This document shows positions 34,191-41,845 of a DNA stretch of 64,000 bases, piece after piece; positions within the stretch are counted from its first letter, which is position 1, and every line of letters starts with the position of its first letter. The translations under genes were made by a program, and so were the position numbers. Origin of the DNA: JAGOEY01 sp017997515 (GTDB taxonomy: Bacteria; Pseudomonadota; Gammaproteobacteria; Burkholderiales; Burkholderiaceae_C); NCBI GenBank assembly GCA_026314275.1, contig CP111109.1, positions 2,480,001-2,544,000 on the forward strand, written 5' to 3'. The notes beneath the pieces are model-generated. The model saw nothing but the letters and a program-made list of their open reading frames with translations, had not been told where the DNA came from and made no database searches.

Positions 34191-36263
34191 TCAAACAAAG
34201 CCGATGGCGCTTTGGGTGCCTTGCTTGAGCGCGCATTCGACTTCCAGCGCAGCCACCAGGGCAGCGGGGCCGCACAGGGGGCGAAAGCGCTGCTGGCGCA
34301 GCACGGCGGCATAGTCTCCCGGGGTGAGGCACCTGCAGCGCGCCAGCCTGGCCTGCTCGTCAGTACCAGGTGCGGGCAGGCCTAGTTGCGCACAGTGGCG
34401 TTGCAACAGTGCCCAGGCTTGTTCGGGTCGCAAAAAATCCAGCTTGATCTTCAAATCAAAACGGCGCAGAGCGGCCTGGTCCAGCCCCTGCATGAGGTTG
34501 GTGCTGGCGATGAACACGCCCTGGAAGTTTTCCATTTGCGTGAGCATTTCGTTCACCTGCGTCACCTCCCAACTGCGCTGTGCGCCCCGGCGGTCTTGCA
34601 AAAAGCTGTCCACTTCGTCGATGAGCAGCAGCGCGCCGTCTTGCTCGGCGTCGCGGAAGGCACGGGCGATGTTCTTCTCGGCCTCGCCTATATACATCGA
34701 GAGCAGATTGGACGCGCGCCGCACCAGCAGCGGCATGTCGAGCTGCTCGGCCAGCCAGCGCCCGAAGGCCGTCTTGCCGGTGCCCGGCGGGCCGTACAGG
34801 CACAGGCGGGCATTGCGCGTGCCCGCAATGCCTTGTGCCAGAGCGATCAGGTCGGCATCGGCATGCACAAAAGCGGGGTCGTATACCTCGGGCAGCCGGT
34901 TCGGGTCGTGGCACGGCAGCGGGCGGTGGCCCTGGGCCTCCAGGGTGTGGCTGACCAGGCGCTCGAAGGCGTGGGCGCTGGCCGCGCGGCCCACCTCTGC
35001 CTCAATGGCGTGCGCCACAGTGCTGGCGCGGGCCACAACGGCGGGTGCTAGGTGCTCGACCGCGGCCACGCGGGCCAGACGGGGCGCGTCCAGCAGATCG
35101 CCGCAGTGCGCCTGCACGATGCGCGCGCGCTGGCTGCGCGGCGGCACGGGCAGCTCGAACACCATGTCGAAGCGGCGGATGAAGGCTGCATCCATCCCGT
35201 GCACGGCGTTGGACAGCCACAGCGTAGGAACGGGGTTGTCCTCCAACATGCGATTGAGCCAGGCCTTGTGCGTTTGGGCTGTGCCGCGCTCCAGAAGGCT
35301 GTCGCTGAAAACGTCTTCCACCTCGTCGAACAGCAGCAATGCCCCGCGCTGCGCCAGAAAACTCTGCGCGGCGCGGAAGGCGCGCAGGCGGTCTGCGCCG
35401 CTGATGGGGTCGCCGTCCTCGTCTTCGCTGGCCACCTCGAACAGTTCGCAGCCCATGTCGTGCGCCAGTGCGCGGGCCAGCTCGGTTTTGCCCGTGCCCG
35501 GCTCGCCATGCACGAACAGGTTGACCCCGCGCCGCTGCGTGTCCCGTGCGTGGCGTAGCCACGGGCGAACGATGTCCAGCGTGGGTTGGATGTGACCGTA
35601 GTCGGCCAACGCCAGACGCCTCGGCGCGGCGGGCTGGATCTTGCCGCGCAGCAGGTGGATGGGGTCTGCGTCGCCCGACACCAGCTGGTCGGCAAAGGTG
35701 CCTGACAGCACCTCCAGTTTGCCTTTTAGACGACCGGAACCACTGCGGTCAACCACCACCAGACCCGAGCGTGCCAGCAGGCCCTGGCTGCCCAAGGCCT
35801 GGCGTACCTGCGCATCGGGCACATCCAGCAGCATGGCCAGGGTTTGGTAGACCTGTGTTGACGTGAGAGATTCCAGCATGTCGGCAGCGTCATCGAGCAG
35901 CGGATCGGTATGCAGGCACACGGCAAACGCGAGGATGCGCTCATCAACTGCGTCCAGCCCCACCAGCGTGGCCAGCCGCTGCACGTTGTCCTGCAGCAGG
36001 GCGGGCAGGGGCGACTTGGCGCATTCGCGCTCTACCAGCGTTAGCCGCTGGTAGAGCGCTGCGCGCACGGCCGCCGGTTTGAAATGGCGATCCTCCGGGT
36101 CGATCCAGTTGTCCAGGCCCACGGCATAGGCCAAGTCGTCGCGGGCGAAGTCACCCTTGCGCACAAATTTGTGCATGCCTTGGGGCGATGTGAGCAGGCG
36201 CAACATCCACAGTGCGATGTGCGGCGGAAGTTGTTGGGGCGGGCTGGGGTGGCGGTAGGCCAT
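34191..36263 (-). CDS. Double AAA+ ATPase
   Basis: 690 residues. After a helical N-terminal region of about 240 residues come two AAA+ modules. The first has Walker A HGEPGTGKTEL (about 253-260) and Walker B LLLFDEVEDVF. The second has Walker A YGPPGTGKTAF (about 491-498), Walker B LLLIDEVDSFL and sensor region STNLMQGLD with arginine-rich AALRRFD. Such ATPases remodel protein or nucleic-acid partners. A dyad GCTGCGAC-N7-GTCGTAGC (36301-36323) lies in the 157-bp upstream gap, the only sizeable gap in the operon, and could be an internal promoter operator. Confidence 0.9.
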   Translation of the reverse strand: MAYRHPSPPQQLPPHIALWMLRLLTSPQGMHKFVRKGDFARDDLAYAVGLDNWIDPEDRHFKPAAVRAALYQRLTLVERECAKSPLPALLQDNVQRLATLVGLDAVDERILAFAVCLHTDPLLDDAADMLESLTSTQVYQTLAMLLDVPDAQVRQALGSQGLLARSGLVVVDRSGSGRLKGKLEVLSGTFADQLVSGDADPIHLLRGKIQPAAPRRLALADYGHIQPTLDIVRPWLRHARDTQRRGVNLFVHGEPGTGKTELARALAHDMGCELFEVASEDEDGDPISGADRLRAFRAAQSFLAQRGALLLFDEVEDVFSDSLLERGTAQTHKAWLNRMLEDNPVPTLWLSNAVHGMDAAFIRRFDMVFELPVPPRSQRARIVQAHCGDLLDAPRLARVAAVEHLAPAVVARASTVAHAIEAEVGRAASAHAFERLVSHTLEAQGHRPLPCHDPNRLPEVYDPAFVHADADLIALAQGIAGTRNARLCLYGPPGTGKTAFGRWLAEQLDMPLLVRRASNLLSMYIGEAEKNIARAFRDAEQDGALLLIDEVDSFLQDRRGAQRSWEVTQVNEMLTQMENFQGVFIASTNLMQGLDQAALRRFDLKIKLDFLRPEQAWALLQRHCAQLGLPAPGTDEQARLARCRCLTPGDYAAVLRQQRFRPLCGPAALVAALEVECALKQGTQSAIGFV

Positions 36264-36420
36264 GACGATCCTCCTGGTGTGATGGAGTGATCATCCATGA
36301 GGCTGCGACGAATTGTGTCGTAGCTCGGTCGTGTCCGGGTGGTGCGTCTGTTTCAGGAATTTTTTGAACTCAGCCCTTGAATGGTGGGCGCTGAATGCTA
36401 TTAACTTTGATGAATCGAAA

Positions 36421-37293
36421 TCACACACGGGTCTGTAGCAGAACCACCGAAATATCATCCTGCGCCCCGGCCCGCCGGTATGCGCTGTGCAGTGCGCGCA
36501 GCTTGTCCTGCGGCGAATCTGCCGCCTGCCATAGCGCCTGCATCTGCGCATCCGTCAGCGCGCCATGCAGCCCGTCAGTGGCCAGCAAATAGGCATCGCC
36601 GGGCGCAGCTTGGCCATGCCAGATGTGCAGCCAGTCTTCGTGCACGGCACCTTCCACCATGTCGTCATCGTCCGGACCGTCGTCTGCGTCCAGTACCAGG
36701 CAGTGCAACAGGCCCTGGTAGATAGACGCGTACTCATCCGCCTGCTCAGCCTGGGCTTCTCCATCGTCCAGCATCTGCTGCCAGGCTGTGTGGTCGTGGC
36801 TGACCTGCAACCACTGCACGTTGCCACCGGCCTGCGTGCGCAAGCGCCAGATGCGTGCATCGCCGCTGTTGACGGCGCACACCTGCCCATTGGCATACAG
36901 CAGGCTCGCCAGCGTGCAGGCCGCGCCTCGGGTGCGTGGCTTGAGGTACTGGGCTCGCCAGTCGAGCCGCGCCTGGCGCACCAGGCCTGGCAGTTTCCGG
37001 GCTTGCAGTTGCGGGGCTGCTGGGTTGGCAGCGTGAAGCACTTCTAGAAAACTGCGGCTGGCTAGGTCGGCGCAAGGGCTGGACGCCACGCCATCGGCCA
37101 CCGACAGCCAGGCAAAGCCGCCGGGGGTAGCGCAGGCCCATTTGCCGAGCGACGTTTGCCGGATGTGGAGCTCGTCCAGTGTCTGGAATGCCAGCGCATC
37201 CTGCTGTGGTGAAGGGCGCGGATGAAGCAGGGCCGCAGGGTGCATGGACTGTTGAAAGGCTGCAATGTGCAGGCTTGTTTTAGTGGCAGCCAT
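36421..37293 (-). CDS. PP2C-like protein phosphatase
   Basis: 290 residues. FAWLSVADGVASSP is the first metal motif (D-G), AACTLASLLYANGQVCAVNSGD carries the G-D motif, YLLATDGLHGAL supplies the second D-G metal site, and AGAQDDISVVLLQTRV the closing DDI. So the PP2C core is complete. It starts inside the upstream glycosylase-fold gene (14-bp overlap) with GGAG upstream of ATG 37293. In bacterial defence clusters PP2C enzymes often reset a kinase or ATPase; no kinase is encoded here. Confidence 0.87.
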   Translation of the reverse strand: MAATKTSLHIAAFQQSMHPAALLHPRPSPQQDALAFQTLDELHIRQTSLGKWACATPGGFAWLSVADGVASSPCADLASRSFLEVLHAANPAAPQLQARKLPGLVRQARLDWRAQYLKPRTRGAACTLASLLYANGQVCAVNSGDARIWRLRTQAGGNVQWLQVSHDHTAWQQMLDDGEAQAEQADEYASIYQGLLHCLVLDADDGPDDDDMVEGAVHEDWLHIWHGQAAPGDAYLLATDGLHGALTDAQMQALWQAADSPQDKLRALHSAYRRAGAQDDISVVLLQTRV

Positions 37294-38014
37294 GCTGCTC
37301 CATCAGTTGGGCAATCCTCTCGCCGAATTTCTGGATGCTGTCGTTTTTGGTCAATCCATAGCGGTTGACCATGAAGGGGATGATTGCGATGAGAGTGCCT
37401 TCGGCATTGAGGCTCCACCACAGGTCGCGGTCGTCAATATGCTCGTGGTGAAAGGTCGCGCTTGCGTCGTGAAACACATGCATGAAGTCGGTGCGGTAGG
37501 TTTTGCCAAGGCACAAAATCAGCTTGGGTTTCGCTGCGCGAACCCATTCACGCATTTGTGGGAATCGATAGGTTTTGCACCAGTCGAGGTAAGCGGTCTT
37601 CTCGTCAAAGCCGGTCGCCTCGGCAAACTCGTTATGCCACCAGTCTTGGTCGGTGTCCTTGAAGGCGATCGGATAGAGATTCAACTTAAAGTAGCCTGAG
37701 CTGCCTTTGGTGAAGGGCCTAGCTTGTGCGCAGAAATCACGGTATTCGGATACTTTTCTCCCGTCGATGGCGGAAAGCATCTTCAGGGCCTGCCTATTGA
37801 ATATGTAGCCCAGATTTTCCGCTGCGTCTTCGTAACCCGCAGGAGGACGGGATTCGTCGCGCAACATGTTGGTCTTCAGGTGCTCTGCGGATAATCCTCC
37901 TCCCCATTCAATGCCGCACAGCCAGATGGCGCGCCGCTCCAGGGTGCCAATGTCGCCGCCATCGCAGCCCGAATAAGACTTGGCCCATTTCTCAAAATCT
38001 GGGTTCGCCATCAT
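37280..38014 (-). CDS. Uracil-DNA-glycosylase-fold-like protein of the island
   Basis: 244 residues from ATG 38014 (AAAGGAGAAAC upstream). Segments follow the UDG-like order: IWLCGIEWGGG strand-loop near residue 28, FKLNLYPIAFKD after a helix, AAKPKLILCLGKTYRTDF helix-strand, and late strand LIAIIPFMVNRYG. The catalytic His-Pro loop is not conserved. It overlaps the 69-aa gene by 23 bp and PP2C by 14 bp. It could sense uracil or other base changes in DNA. Assignment is from pattern only. Confidence 0.55.
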   Translation of the reverse strand: MMANPDFEKWAKSYSGCDGGDIGTLERRAIWLCGIEWGGGLSAEHLKTNMLRDESRPPAGYEDAAENLGYIFNRQALKMLSAIDGRKVSEYRDFCAQARPFTKGSSGYFKLNLYPIAFKDTDQDWWHNEFAEATGFDEKTAYLDWCKTYRFPQMREWVRAAKPKLILCLGKTYRTDFMHVFHDASATFHHEHIDDRDLWWSLNAEGTLIAIIPFMVNRYGLTKNDSIQKFGERIAQLMEQHGCH

Positions 38015-38201
38015 GTTTCTCCTTTGAAAGTTGAAGCAGACCTTGGAGGAGCACGTCATCCTCCACGTAGAAGATCTGCGGGCATGGCACAGCAGGTCGC
38101 GACGCATTCACGATGATTTGTGCAAGTCTCAGATCTGGATTCTTTTCCCAGATGGTGCACAAAACAGAAAGCATTTCCTCGATTCGCTCAGGGTTTCGCA
38201 T
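37992..38201 (-). CDS. Small acidic protein between SIR2 and glycosylase-like genes
   Basis: 69 residues. MRNPERIEEMLSVLCTIWEK and NPDLRLAQIIVN form two amphipathic helices, followed by IFYVEDDVLLQGL. It overlaps both neighbours (14 bp with SIR2, 23 bp with the UDG-like gene), so it is a translated member of the operon and not a shadow. Similar small proteins occur next to SIR2 or nuclease genes in my memory, but no function is known. Confidence 0.7.
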   Translation of the reverse strand: MRNPERIEEMLSVLCTIWEKNPDLRLAQIIVNASRPAVPCPQIFYVEDDVLLQGLLQLSKEKHDGEPRF

Positions 38202-39282
38202 GATTTGGCTCCAAAGGATGAGGTGGGGCGGTCACGTACTCTTCTATTCTTTGCAGTGCCTCCTTCGCTCCCAGCGCAATCTCGATGCCATCCGGGTTGT
38301 GGATATCCGCCTCATGCAGGTTGATGCGCACCAGCTTGCTACCGCGCTGCTGCATACGCTGGCTGAAGTGGCGCACGGTGGCGATGGCGCGGCCTGCGCC
38401 GATTTCCAGTACCAGCGGGGCGGGGGCGCTGTCTAGCCACCTGTCCAGCAGCATGCGCTGTTGGGTGCTGCGGGTGTGGTTCCAATGCCAGTCGTCGAAC
38501 ATCAGGATGTTGGGTCGCGCCAGCGCGCCACAGTGGGGGCAGAGGGGCAACTCGCCTTGCAGTTCGCAGATCGATTCGTCCACCTGCGGGCGGAAGCCCG
38601 CTGTGGCCCAGATATCGCCAGTGCAATTGGCTGTGCATTGCATCCTGTGGATGGATCCGTGGCATTCGTAAATTCGGGCAGAAGGAAAGCCCGCTTTCTG
38701 AAAATGTCCATCGACATTGCTGGTAAACACGAAGCAGCCTTGCGGCATGCGCTGCCCCCAGGTTTTGAGCAGGTCAAACCCGGCGTGGGGAGTGGAGGCG
38801 CGGTACAGGTTGAGCCGATGGCCGTAAAAGCCCCAGGCCGTGGCGGGGTGTTTCTTGAAGGCTTGGGGTGAGGCGATGTCTTCAAACCGCAGGCGGCTTC
38901 GGTCCAGCGCGGGGTAGGCGCGCCAGAAGCCGTTGTCACCCCGGAAGTCGGGCAGACCGGAGTCGATACACATACCCGCGCCCGCCGCGATGACCATGCA
39001 GGATGCGTTGTGGATCCAGTCGGCAGCCTGGGCGAGTTTCCCCTCCAGCATTGGGTCGTGGGCCATGTCCACTGCTTTGGCGATGCGCCAAGTATTGCTG
39101 TTCGTGCAGTATTCGAGAATGTCGTCGCGCATGGCCTCGCGCAGCGACAGGGCGTGCTGGTAGCCGATGCGCAAACTGCGCTGCAGACGGGCAATGTCGG
39201 CATCGCCGTGAAAAAGAACGAGCTGCCGAGCCTGCGGATACAGCGGATCGTCCCGCCCTGCCTGGGGTCTCTGGATGGTCAT
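38188..39282 (-). CDS. SIR2-family NAD-dependent enzyme with N-terminal FtsK-gamma-like domain
   Basis: 364 residues from ATG 39282; an in-frame ATG at 39336 is less likely. Residues about 11-50, DPLYPQARQLVLFHGD followed by ADIARLQRSLRIGYQHALSL, match the FtsK gamma winged helix (DPLY..A...V / A.I..QR..RIGY..A). The SIR2 core follows: AGAGMCIDSGLPDFRG (101-115), TSNVDGHFQKAG (187-198), catalytic His in YECHGS (H208), a zinc site (C216, C220, C248, C251) and RPNILMFDD. All catalytic residues are present, so deacylase or NADase activity is plausible. First gene of the island operon. Confidence 0.88.
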   Translation of the reverse strand: MTIQRPQAGRDDPLYPQARQLVLFHGDADIARLQRSLRIGYQHALSLREAMRDDILEYCTNSNTWRIAKAVDMAHDPMLEGKLAQAADWIHNASCMVIAAGAGMCIDSGLPDFRGDNGFWRAYPALDRSRLRFEDIASPQAFKKHPATAWGFYGHRLNLYRASTPHAGFDLLKTWGQRMPQGCFVFTSNVDGHFQKAGFPSARIYECHGSIHRMQCTANCTGDIWATAGFRPQVDESICELQGELPLCPHCGALARPNILMFDDWHWNHTRSTQQRMLLDRWLDSAPAPLVLEIGAGRAIATVRHFSQRMQQRGSKLVRINLHEADIHNPDGIEIALGAKEALQRIEEYVTAPPHPLEPNHAKP

Positions 39283-39402
39283 GAAGGTGCCCTGGAGTAG
39301 CCCAAGCTGCAAGAGGCAGCCCGGTGTGACCATCATGTCTACAGATGCGACAAGCAGTGTCGCAGCGCTACGCAGGTAGTGGTGCCCTTCAGCCTGGGGT
39401 GA

Positions 39403-40283
39403 TCAGAGCGCCAGGCTCTTCAGGTATTCGCGGAAATGCGCGCCCACTTCCGGGTGCTGTAGCGCCAGCTCCACGGTGGCTTCGAGGAAACCTTCCTTGC
39501 TGCCGCAGTCGTAACGTTTGCCCTGGTACTGCAGCGCGTACACGGCTTCTGACTGCATCAGCCCGGCAATGCCGTCGGTCAGCTGGATCTCACCGCCCGC
39601 ACCACTGGTTTGCTGGCGGATCTGGTCAAACACACCGGGGGTCAGGATGTAGCGGCCGGCGGCGGCCATCCGCGATGGGGCGGTTTCGGGTTTGGGTTTT
39701 TCGACCATGTGGCTGACCTTGATGAGGCGGTCTTCCACCGTCTCACCCACCACAATGCCGTAACGCCCGGTCTGGTCCTGCGGCACTTCCTGCACTGCCA
39801 ACACTGACGCACCGGTGCGGTTGTACACATCGGCCATTTGCGCCAACACGGCCCGTTCACCGGTCATCAAATCGTCGGCCAGCAGCACGGCAAAAGGCTC
39901 GTCGCCCACCAGGTGCTCGGCGCACAACACCGCGTGGCCCAGGCCCAGCATACGCGGCTGGCGCACATAGGACAGCGCCATGTCGTCGGGCAGGATGGAC
40001 CGGGCAATGGCCAGCAGTGCGGTTTTGTTCTTGGCTTCCAGTTCCGCCTCCAGCTCGAACGCGGTGTCGAAATGGTCTTCGATCGCACGTTTGTTGCGCC
40101 CGGTGACGAAGATCATGTGGCGGATGCCCGCCGCATAGGCCTCCTCGACGGCGTACTGGATCAGCGGTTTGTCCACCACCGGCAGCATCTCTTTGGGCTG
40201 CGCCTTGGTGGCGGGCAAAAAGCGGGTGCCAAAACCGGCAACGGGGAAGACGGCTTTGCGAACGGGGGGGGTGAAGTAATCAT
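39403..40283 (-). CDS. galU: UTP-glucose-1-phosphate uridylyltransferase, apparent frameshift in a C8 tract
   Basis: Makes UDP-glucose from UTP and glucose-1-phosphate. From ATG 40283 the frame reads MITSPPP and derails in a run of eight C (minus strand, 40264-40271). One more C would give VRKAVFPVAGFGTRFLP joined to PATKAQPKEMLPVVDKPL, the normal GalU N-terminus with the G-x-G-T-R nucleotide-binding loop, and 293 residues in total. Without it the longest frame starts at TTG 40218 and lacks that loop. The cause is either a true slip (phase-variable C tract) or a sequencing undercall. The rest (VEKPKPETAP, GGEIQLTDGI) is intact. Confidence 0.9.
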
Positions 40284-40295
40284 ATTTTGTACTCG

Positions 40296-40718
40296 TTAAT
40301 TGAATCCAAGCTCTCTCTCCGATTCTTTATGTAAATCATCGAGAGAAGTGCCGGAAAATGTCCGGTGTCTAATTGCCAAGCTATCTCCGGCGCATTCTTC
40401 TCTATTTCCACCATTAAATCTGCATTCGTTTGATGCTTTTAGCTTTTCAGTTGATCTATTCATAATGGCTAATTTTTCTGCGTGGTAATCTCTAGACCAT
40501 TCTTTTTTGTATTCTTGACATAAAGCCTTTCCCTGTATCCTTGCTCCGTAAGAATTTGTGGCACTGTAAGTAAGCTCTGGTGGGTTGAAACTTATCACTT
40601 TCCCAGAGTCGGGATCTTTTAATGTGGATTTAAAAGAGTTTAAGCACTGCGTTTCAGGTTTTTCGAAAACACATGCGGATAGGAGGATTGTGATGACTAA
40701 GGCTATTAATGTTCTCAC
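40296..40718 (-). CDS. Putative lipoprotein
   Basis: 140 residues. The N-terminus MRTLIALVITILLSACVF carries a lipobox LSAC with Cys16, so export and lipidation are expected. The mature part has five further Cys and an acidic/basic mix (NECRFNGGNREECAGDS). It lies between galU and the IS481 insertion at the valS end, in AT-richer sequence than its neighbours, suggesting recent acquisition. No family is recognised. Confidence 0.75.
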   Translation of the reverse strand: MRTLIALVITILLSACVFEKPETQCLNSFKSTLKDPDSGKVISFNPPELTYSATNSYGARIQGKALCQEYKKEWSRDYHAEKLAIMNRSTEKLKASNECRFNGGNREECAGDSLAIRHRTFSGTSLDDLHKESERELGFN

Positions 40719-40763
40719 TTGTGTCTCCGGTATTTGTTGAACTTAATTCAATTTAATTGATGG

Positions 40764-41735
40764 TTAAGTGTCGCATCCCGGACGATCATAAGGACGCTTA
40801 TGAAACAGGCTTGGCTGAGAATCGTACCAGCCCTTCATAGCCTGCATTGGGGTTTTGCTTTGCAAAGCCGACTGGGGTAACTGGTGGTTGTACAGCGCCA
40901 CATAGCGCAGCAAGGTCTCCTCCAGATCCAGTGCACTATTGAAGCGGTTGGTCTTTAGCACATCGCTGATTCGGCCATTGAAGCGCTCAACCATGCCGTT
41001 GGTCTTGGGCGTTCTCGGTCTGGTCAGGCGGTGCTCAATGCCCAACTCCTGGCACAGCTGGTCAAACTCGTGATTGCCACTGGGTGCACGCTCACGGCTG
41101 GCAAACAGCCGGTCTGTGAACTCCTTGCCGTTGTCCGTCAATAACTTGACGATCTTGAGCGGGCACGCCTTGTGCAACGCTTTCAAGAAACTGCCCGCAC
41201 TGGCAGCTGTCTTGTCCTTCTTGATCGCCACAAACACCCAGCGCGTGGCCCGGTCAATGGCCACGAACAGGTAGCGCCGCTTGGTCTCATCCTGCATCTG
41301 GGGCAGGTATTTGACATCCATGTGCAAGTAGCCCGGCTCATAGCTCTTGAAGGCCTTGTGAGGCTCCTGGGGTGTTGCAGGCTTGAGGGCATGGAGGTTG
41401 CCCACACCATGCCTGCGCAAACACCGGTCCAGCCCTGAGCGAGAGACATCGGGGCAAAGGAACTCACGGGTCACGGCCAGCAAGTCATCCAGTGGCAGTA
41501 ACAGGGTGCGTCGCAGATGTACCACGATGGTTTCTTGTGCAGAAGTCAGTGTGGTTTGCAGACGGTGTGCGGTGTGCGAGCGATCCTGCACCGATTGGCG
41601 TGACTTCCATTTGTAGATGGTGGCTTCGCTTACGCCAAAGCGGCAGGCCAAGGTTTTGGCGCTCTCAGTGCTGGCGGCAATCTCGGCGCGGATGGCAGGG
41701 GTCGTTCGGGCTCTCTTGTGCAGGGCGATCATCAT
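40764..41735 (-). CDS. IS481-family transposase, copy 2
   Basis: 323 residues, intact HTH (ACRFGVSEATIYKWKSR) and DDE core (HMDVKYLPQM, LTDNGKEF, MVERFNGR). It differs from copy 1 at residue 28 (Thr for Ala) and at the last residue, which comes from the target DNA. The two copies are in inverse orientation 33 kb apart. Confidence 0.95.
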   Translation of the reverse strand: MMIALHKRARTTPAIRAEIAASTESAKTLACRFGVSEATIYKWKSRQSVQDRSHTAHRLQTTLTSAQETIVVHLRRTLLLPLDDLLAVTREFLCPDVSRSGLDRCLRRHGVGNLHALKPATPQEPHKAFKSYEPGYLHMDVKYLPQMQDETKRRYLFVAIDRATRWVFVAIKKDKTAASAGSFLKALHKACPLKIVKLLTDNGKEFTDRLFASRERAPSGNHEFDQLCQELGIEHRLTRPRTPKTNGMVERFNGRISDVLKTNRFNSALDLEETLLRYVALYNHQLPQSALQSKTPMQAMKGWYDSQPSLFHKRPYDRPGCDT

Positions 41736-41845
41736 GACGGTGTAGCTCCTTCGGCTTGAAGTTGCTCAATCAGCACGCGCATTACATCGCGGGCCATGAA
41801 CAGGGGGTAGCGCTTGGAGTCTATACAATCGTCGGGGATGCGACA
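40769..41845 (-). mobile_element. IS481-family insertion sequence, copy 2, in the valS 3' end
   Basis: 1077 bp with the same inverted ends as the copy at 7401-8477. A clean 6-bp target duplication GTTAAG is present (40763-40768 and 41846-41851). Removing the IS and one duplication rejoins the valS codons GAG CGC TTA ACC ATC AAT TAA, so the ancestral protein ended ERLTIN. The insertion is recent, as target repeats and transposase are intact. Confidence 0.95.
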
